10,057 nt of DNA. Origin: Cyanobacteria bacterium UBA11153 (GTDB taxonomy: Bacteria; Cyanobacteriota; Cyanobacteriia; Cyanobacteriales; Coleofasciculaceae). This document shows positions 6,917 to 10,057 of this stretch, piece by piece. Every line of letters starts with the position of its first letter. Positions within the stretch are counted from its first letter, which is position 1. A model generated the notes under the pieces. It ran no database searches. It saw nothing but the letters and a program-made list of their open reading frames with translations, and was not told where the DNA came from. The position numbers and the translations under genes were made by a program. The stretch spans positions 1 through 10,057 of the forward strand of contig DOIX01000005.1 in the NCBI GenBank assembly GCA_003511885.1. Direction: 5' to 3'.

Positions 6917-7210
6917 TTTGGCAGAAAACCCAAATTGAGCGAAATGTTAGAGTCTATTATTTTTGCCTTAAACCCAGAAAAGCATCTATTAGTTGAACAG
7001 GAAACTTTTATATTTGAGATTAGAGCTGAAGTGGAAGAAGGAACTGTGACACCTGAGCCACAGACAGAAGAAGCTACAGTTGCCGGGGCACTATTAGGTG
7101 CGAAGTTTGGCTACAGTAATATTCCGCCAAGGTGGGTGGAAGGGTTAGTTTATAGAGAGGAATTATGGGCAAAAGTTGAGAGATTAATGGCTTTGATGTC
7201 AAGTATATAG
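6917..7210 (+). pseudogene. Decayed fragment of a second immunity-like repeat gene
   Basis: Reading from 6917, SFGRKPKLSEMLESIIFAL, then NPE and IFEIRAEVEEGTV, matches residues 111-157 of the neighbouring protein (TFERKPKLSEFLWAVVFEL, NPEEYLS, IFDIVAELEQGTI), including the Pro/Thr/Glu linker after it. Homology begins just after an in-frame TAA (6911-6913), so the N-terminal part is missing. Possible starts are TTG 6935 or ATG 6944, neither with a ribosome site. The last 40 residues (GYSNIPPRWVEGLVY and on) have no counterpart in the intact gene. Codons differ at many third positions, so this is an old paralogue and not a recent copy. It could still be expressed as a 91-residue protein from 6935, but a remnant left by cassette turnover is more likely. 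Confidence 0.6.
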
Positions 7211-7260
7211 GACTTACGCAGTTCAAGTAACAAGACGTTAATATTTGGCAATCGCTACAT

Positions 7261-9411
7261 TTACGAGCTAGTAGAATGACAAAATCGATGTTGATTGCGA
7301 CCTGATTTTTTGGCATGATACATGGCGGTATCGGCTTTCTTAATTAAAGTTTCTTCAGATTCACCGTCAAGGGGGAAGATACTGATGCCAATGCTGGTGG
7401 TTACATGTACCTGATGTCCTTCTAAATAGTAATCTTCGGAAACTACTTTGGCAATCTTTTCCGCAACTTTACCAGCATATTTGACTTCGGGAATTCCAGG
7501 GAGAATGACAGTAAATTCGTCGCCCCCAAGTCGGGAGACAATATCTGTATGGCGCAAGCTATCGGTTAGTCTATCGGCTACGGCTTTGAGAAGTTCATCG
7601 CCGATATCGTGCCCCAAGGTATCGTTGACTTTTTTAAAGCCATCTAAGTCTAGAAATAATAGGGCTAATAGTTGCTTTTGCTTTCGGGCTAAGTCTAGAG
7701 ATTGAGTGAGGTTTTCTTGGAAGTATTTGCGATTGCCTAGACTGGTTAAGGGATCGTGATAAGCTATATAGCGCAGTCTATCTTCGGAAAGTTTGAGTTC
7801 GATGTTGGAGCGTCTCAATTCTTCTTCGGTGCGCTTTCTTTCGGTAATGTCGCGAATTACGCCAACTAAAAATATGTTTCCGGCTGCGTCTTTGTGGAGG
7901 GATTTTTTGGTGGCGATTAGATAGGTTTGGCCATTGGCATCGGTGATTTCTTCTTCATTTTCTTGGGCTGCACCTGTTTGGAATACTAGTTCATCGTGAC
8001 TCCAGAAGGCGGCGGCTTCTTGGGGGGGGAAAATGTCATAGTCTGACTTTTCCATTAATGTTTCTAGGGGATAGCCGACAAAGTTACAATAGGCAGGATT
8101 AAGGATAATGGAGCGATGATTTTTGTCTTTGACAAAAACTGGATCTGGAATAGTATTAATTACGGTTTGCAGGAATTCTTTGGAGCGTTTTAATTCTTCC
8201 TGTATATATGCTAGCTGACTGATGCCTACTGTGGCTGCGCCAAGTAATCCGATTATGGGCGGGATGAGGGGCAACCACCATCCGCCTAAAAAGGCAATGT
8301 AACAGATTCCATTTAAAGTAATGGCTGTAATGAGGATAGCACCAAAGGAGGGTAGGGGCGATCGCAATTTCCAGATAATTGTGGCTCCTAAGACTGACCA
8401 TCCGAATATCCACAACCATTCTAGCGGTTTTGACCATACTTTAACGATCGGTCTTCCCTCTAAAACGGCGCTGAGAATTTGGCTGGTAAAGCTGGCTTGC
8501 AATTCTACGCCAAAAATTGATTGGGCTACTCCTGTTTTGCTATCGCTGTAAGGGGTGTAGAAGACATCTTCTAGGCTGGGAGCCATGGAGCCGATGATAA
8601 TTATGCGATCGCGCAGTAATGCGGCTGGTACTTTGTCGGTTAGAATATCGGCAATTGATACTGTTTTAAAGCTGCCTGGATGTGGCAGATTGGCTAAAAT
8701 TTGATAGCCCCTGTCGTCTACTCTCGCATAACCGCCATCAAAGGGTTGGAAATAGGGAAATACAACTTTACCTAGTTGCAAATATTTAGGATTGCTCGCC
8801 GCACTTTGGGGTACTATTTTTTCTGCTTGGAGATAAGTTAAGGCTAGCTTGAGGGCAAAGCTGTTGTGTTCTTTCCCGTTAATGTGCCAATATAGTAAGC
8901 TCCGGCGGACTTTGCCATCAGGATCCACGATAACGTTATTGAAACCAATCTGTTTCTTTTCTGTTAATATAGAAGATCCTGCTACACCTAAGCTACTTTT
9001 ATCGGGGAGTCTTTCAATCCCGATTAAATTGGGAGTTTTTTTCGCTACTTGGATAAATTCTTCGTTACCTGGTTTCACTGGTAAATCTCGATAAATGTCC
9101 AAGCCAATTACCCGTGGCTGATAGGTATTTATTTTTTCTATCAATTTCGCCATTAAGCCATCAGGAATAGGCCATTGTCCAATCTTTTGCAGGTTATTCT
9201 CGTCAATCTTGACAATGACAATGCGATTGTTTTGCCCTTCGGAGGTACGAAGGCGAAACATTTCGTCCAAAGCAACAAATTCTGCTGATTGTAGTATGCC
9301 TGTTAAGCGGAGGATCATTACAGCGCTTGTGATTCCGGCTGCGGTTATGAATACTGTCCGCTGTTTTTTTATCCACTGCTTCAACCATAAACCGAGATTT
9401 ACTTTTAACAT
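7261..9411 (-). CDS. Membrane-bound CHASE2-PAS-GGDEF diguanylate cyclase
   Basis: A 716-residue sensor enzyme that should make cyclic di-GMP from two GTP. A first membrane segment lies at about 20-40. The extracytoplasmic CHASE2 sensor spans about 45-330 (VIVKIDE, RVIGLDIYRD, DRIIIIGS). Three membrane helices follow at about 333-348, 355-375 and 380-400. A PAS domain occupies 411-525 (IPDPVFVKDK, SDYDIFPPQEA, VIRDITERK), then a short coiled coil, then GGDEF at about 549-710. The catalytic domain looks active: YHDPLTSLGNR entry, FLDLDGFKKVND (586-597), GGDEF at 629-633, and an intact inhibitory RxxD site (Arg620, Asp623) five residues before it, implying product feedback. The CHASE2 ligand is unknown. 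ATG 9409-9411 is preceded by a purine-rich AGAGAG site. It converges on the toxin operon with only 50 bases between it and the repeat fragment, so it is probably a separate unit. No EAL or kinase domain is present. Confidence 0.92.
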   Translation of the reverse strand: MLKVNLGLWLKQWIKKQRTVFITAAGITSAVMILRLTGILQSAEFVALDEMFRLRTSEGQNNRIVIVKIDENNLQKIGQWPIPDGLMAKLIEKINTYQPRVIGLDIYRDLPVKPGNEEFIQVAKKTPNLIGIERLPDKSSLGVAGSSILTEKKQIGFNNVIVDPDGKVRRSLLYWHINGKEHNSFALKLALTYLQAEKIVPQSAASNPKYLQLGKVVFPYFQPFDGGYARVDDRGYQILANLPHPGSFKTVSIADILTDKVPAALLRDRIIIIGSMAPSLEDVFYTPYSDSKTGVAQSIFGVELQASFTSQILSAVLEGRPIVKVWSKPLEWLWIFGWSVLGATIIWKLRSPLPSFGAILITAITLNGICYIAFLGGWWLPLIPPIIGLLGAATVGISQLAYIQEELKRSKEFLQTVINTIPDPVFVKDKNHRSIILNPAYCNFVGYPLETLMEKSDYDIFPPQEAAAFWSHDELVFQTGAAQENEEEITDANGQTYLIATKKSLHKDAAGNIFLVGVIRDITERKRTEEELRRSNIELKLSEDRLRYIAYHDPLTSLGNRKYFQENLTQSLDLARKQKQLLALLFLDLDGFKKVNDTLGHDIGDELLKAVADRLTDSLRHTDIVSRLGGDEFTVILPGIPEVKYAGKVAEKIAKVVSEDYYLEGHQVHVTTSIGISIFPLDGESEETLIKKADTAMYHAKKSGRNQHRFCHSTSS
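8022..8029 (-). repeat. Run of eight C (coding strand) in the PAS domain of the cyclase gene
   Basis: Eight G on the plus strand read as C in the gene, spanning TTC CCC CCC CAA (Phe-Pro-Pro-Gln, residues 461-464). The frame is open at this length. A slip here would cut the protein before its GGDEF domain. It is shorter than the ten-C run in the toxin and less likely to vary; it also follows from a common FPP-EA PAS motif. Confidence 0.4.
8358..8365. repeat. HIP1 octamer GCGATCGC
   Basis: A perfect copy of the highly iterated cyanobacterial palindrome, inside the cyclase gene. It supports a cyanobacterial host. No perfect copy was found in the toxin-immunity region, only a 7 of 8 match at 5111-5118. 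Confidence 0.85.
8605..8612. repeat. HIP1 octamer GCGATCGC (second copy)
   Basis: A second perfect HIP1 palindrome in the same gene, about 250 bases from the first, as expected for resident cyanobacterial DNA. Confidence 0.85.
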
Positions 9412-9560
9412 TTATTTCTCTCTCATATCATCTTAAATAAATATTTAATTTTACATGATTGTTAGGCAATTACCTTAAAATATTCAACCTTCTTTTCCTA
9501 TTCTCTTCTAAGGAGACTGAGATTGTCAAGGGCGATTGCTATTCTAATTAATGTTTGGCT

Positions 9561-9624
9561 AAAGTTTAATCTATTTTTGGCTAAATAACGTCAATATTTT
9601 TCTATTTTTAAATAAAAATCTATT
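9561..9624 (+). repeat. 64-base direct repeat, copy 1
   Basis: Aligns without gaps to 9786-9849 with 8 mismatches in 64. Both ends are fully conserved: AAAGTTTAATCTA at the left and TTTTAAATAAAAATCTATT at the right, with AATAACGT in the middle. It has no terminal inverted repeat and no coding potential. It may be a duplicated regulatory segment or the trace of a small duplicated element. Confidence 0.7.
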
Positions 9625-9785
9625 ATTTATTGGCAGTTAGTGGGTGTGGTAGGTGGTGGTTGATTGGGTGTCTTGAAGATACATTTTCCTCGATTGGATG
9701 AGCATTTTATTTTCATGTTAATGACGGAATTCTGCGTTAACTGTCGCCTAACATACCATCAGGTGTTATCGCAATTACCTCAGTC

Positions 9786-9849
9786 AAAGTTTAATCTAGT
9801 TTTGAGTGAATAACGTTACTATTTTTCTGCTTTTAAATAAAAATCTATT
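9786..9849 (+). repeat. 64-base direct repeat, copy 2
   Basis: Partner of copy 1, offset exactly 225 bases. It ends about 130 bases before the ORF at the right edge. The intervening 161 bases show no gene. The mismatches are scattered singly over the middle third, so this is not a recent duplication. Confidence 0.7.
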
Positions 9850-9982
9850 TACAAATATTATCGATTAGTACCCATTAAGAGGGGAACTTTTGTGGAAAGT
9901 CTTTCTTACTGAGGAGGATTTAGGGGGTGGCAAAGTGCTAATCGCTTATAACTGGTAACTTGAGTTAGTATGGGGTAAACTC

Positions 9983-10057
9983 ATGGACTTCTCTGGGATG
10001 AGTTGGTGGAATTATCAGGTAAAAACAAAAGGAGAACAAATAATTGTCCACTATCAA
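9983..10057 (+). CDS. 5' end of an unidentified ORF running off the window
   Basis: From ATG 9983 the frame stays open for all 25 codons to the edge (MDFSGMSWWNYQ, VKTKGEQIIVHYQ). A GGGG at 9972-9975 could act as a ribosome site; ATG 9998 (MSWWNYQV) is an alternative start. An in-frame TAA at 9956-9958 bounds it upstream. The alternating polar and hydrophobic pattern (EQIIVHYQ) looks like real protein, but 25 codons are too few to identify a family or to rule out chance. Confidence 0.45.
   Translation, partial: MDFSGMSWWNYQVKTKGEQIIVHYQ

Larger units (their letters stand above)
9412..9982. other. AT-rich intergenic region upstream of two divergent genes
   Basis: About 570 bases with no convincing coding frame. 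It should hold the promoters of the cyclase (leftward) and of the ORF at the right edge (rightward), but I see no well-spaced -35/-10 pair worth calling. It contains the 64-base direct repeat pair described separately and a shared GCAATTACCT at 9466-9475 and 9771-9780. A GAGGAGG-like stretch near 9911 is not followed by an open frame. Confidence 0.5.

Noticed and set aside
7211..7220. GGACTTACGCA-like motif as a mobile element end, with TGCGTAAGT at 661-669 as its partner
   Set aside because: Only nine bases match, no element of sensible content lies between, and no target duplication is seen. The two are over 6 kb apart.
7448..7705. Plus-strand ORFs inside the cyclase gene (also at 8321, 8849, 9209) and minus-strand ORFs inside the toxin and immunity genes
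   Set aside because: They are shadows of well-supported genes and show no domain or ribosome-site evidence.
1..10057. CRISPR array, tRNA, rRNA or transposase gene
   Set aside because: No regularly spaced repeats, cloverleaf, rRNA-like stretch or transposase motif was seen on either strand.

Overview
The window looks like chromosomal DNA of a cyanobacterium, probably filamentous. Two intact HIP1 octamers (GCGATCGC) lie in the minus-strand signalling gene. That gene has the CHASE2-PAS-GGDEF make-up common in cyanobacteria. The base composition is AT-rich with long AT-rich intergenic stretches. I cannot name a species from the sequence alone.

Layout. Bases 1-358 hold no gene I can support. A small exported protein is encoded on the minus strand at 359-604; its tail resembles the start of a DUF928-type protein cut short by a stop. 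An AT-rich leader follows (605-1154) with an extended -10 promoter candidate and inverted repeats that can form an H-type pseudoknot. The centrepiece is a 1406-residue plus-strand polymorphic toxin (1155-5375). Fourteen bases later, behind a perfect AGGAGG site, comes a 499-residue protein made of three diverged repeats (5390-6889), the likely immunity partner. A decayed fragment of the same repeat family follows (6917-7210). A convergent minus-strand gene for a membrane-bound diguanylate cyclase (7261-9411) comes next, then about 570 bases of intergenic DNA with a 64-base direct repeat pair, and the first 25 codons of a further plus-strand ORF at the right edge.

How it fits together. The toxin reads as a delivery-and-release machine. 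The N-terminal leader carries a motif found twice (FGYNGVKIP) and resembles leaders of cyanobacterial cargo of extracellular contractile injection systems (eCIS). After it come a peptidoglycan-binding-like fold, a calpain protease with an intact Cys-His-Asn triad, a hydrophobic pretoxin segment, a coiled coil, a HINT autoprocessing domain ending in VHN, and a C-terminal tip that fits a GIY-YIG nuclease. The adjacent repeat protein is acidic and translationally close, as expected of an immunity protein; this assignment is inference. The leftover repeat fragment downstream is the sort of debris left when toxin-immunity cassettes are exchanged. The diguanylate cyclase is convergent and probably independent.

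The most notable points are the combined calpain + HINT + GIY-YIG architecture behind an eCIS-like leader, a partner protein with no family I recognise, a run of ten C in the toxin frame that could act as an on/off switch, and a possible pseudoknot leader.
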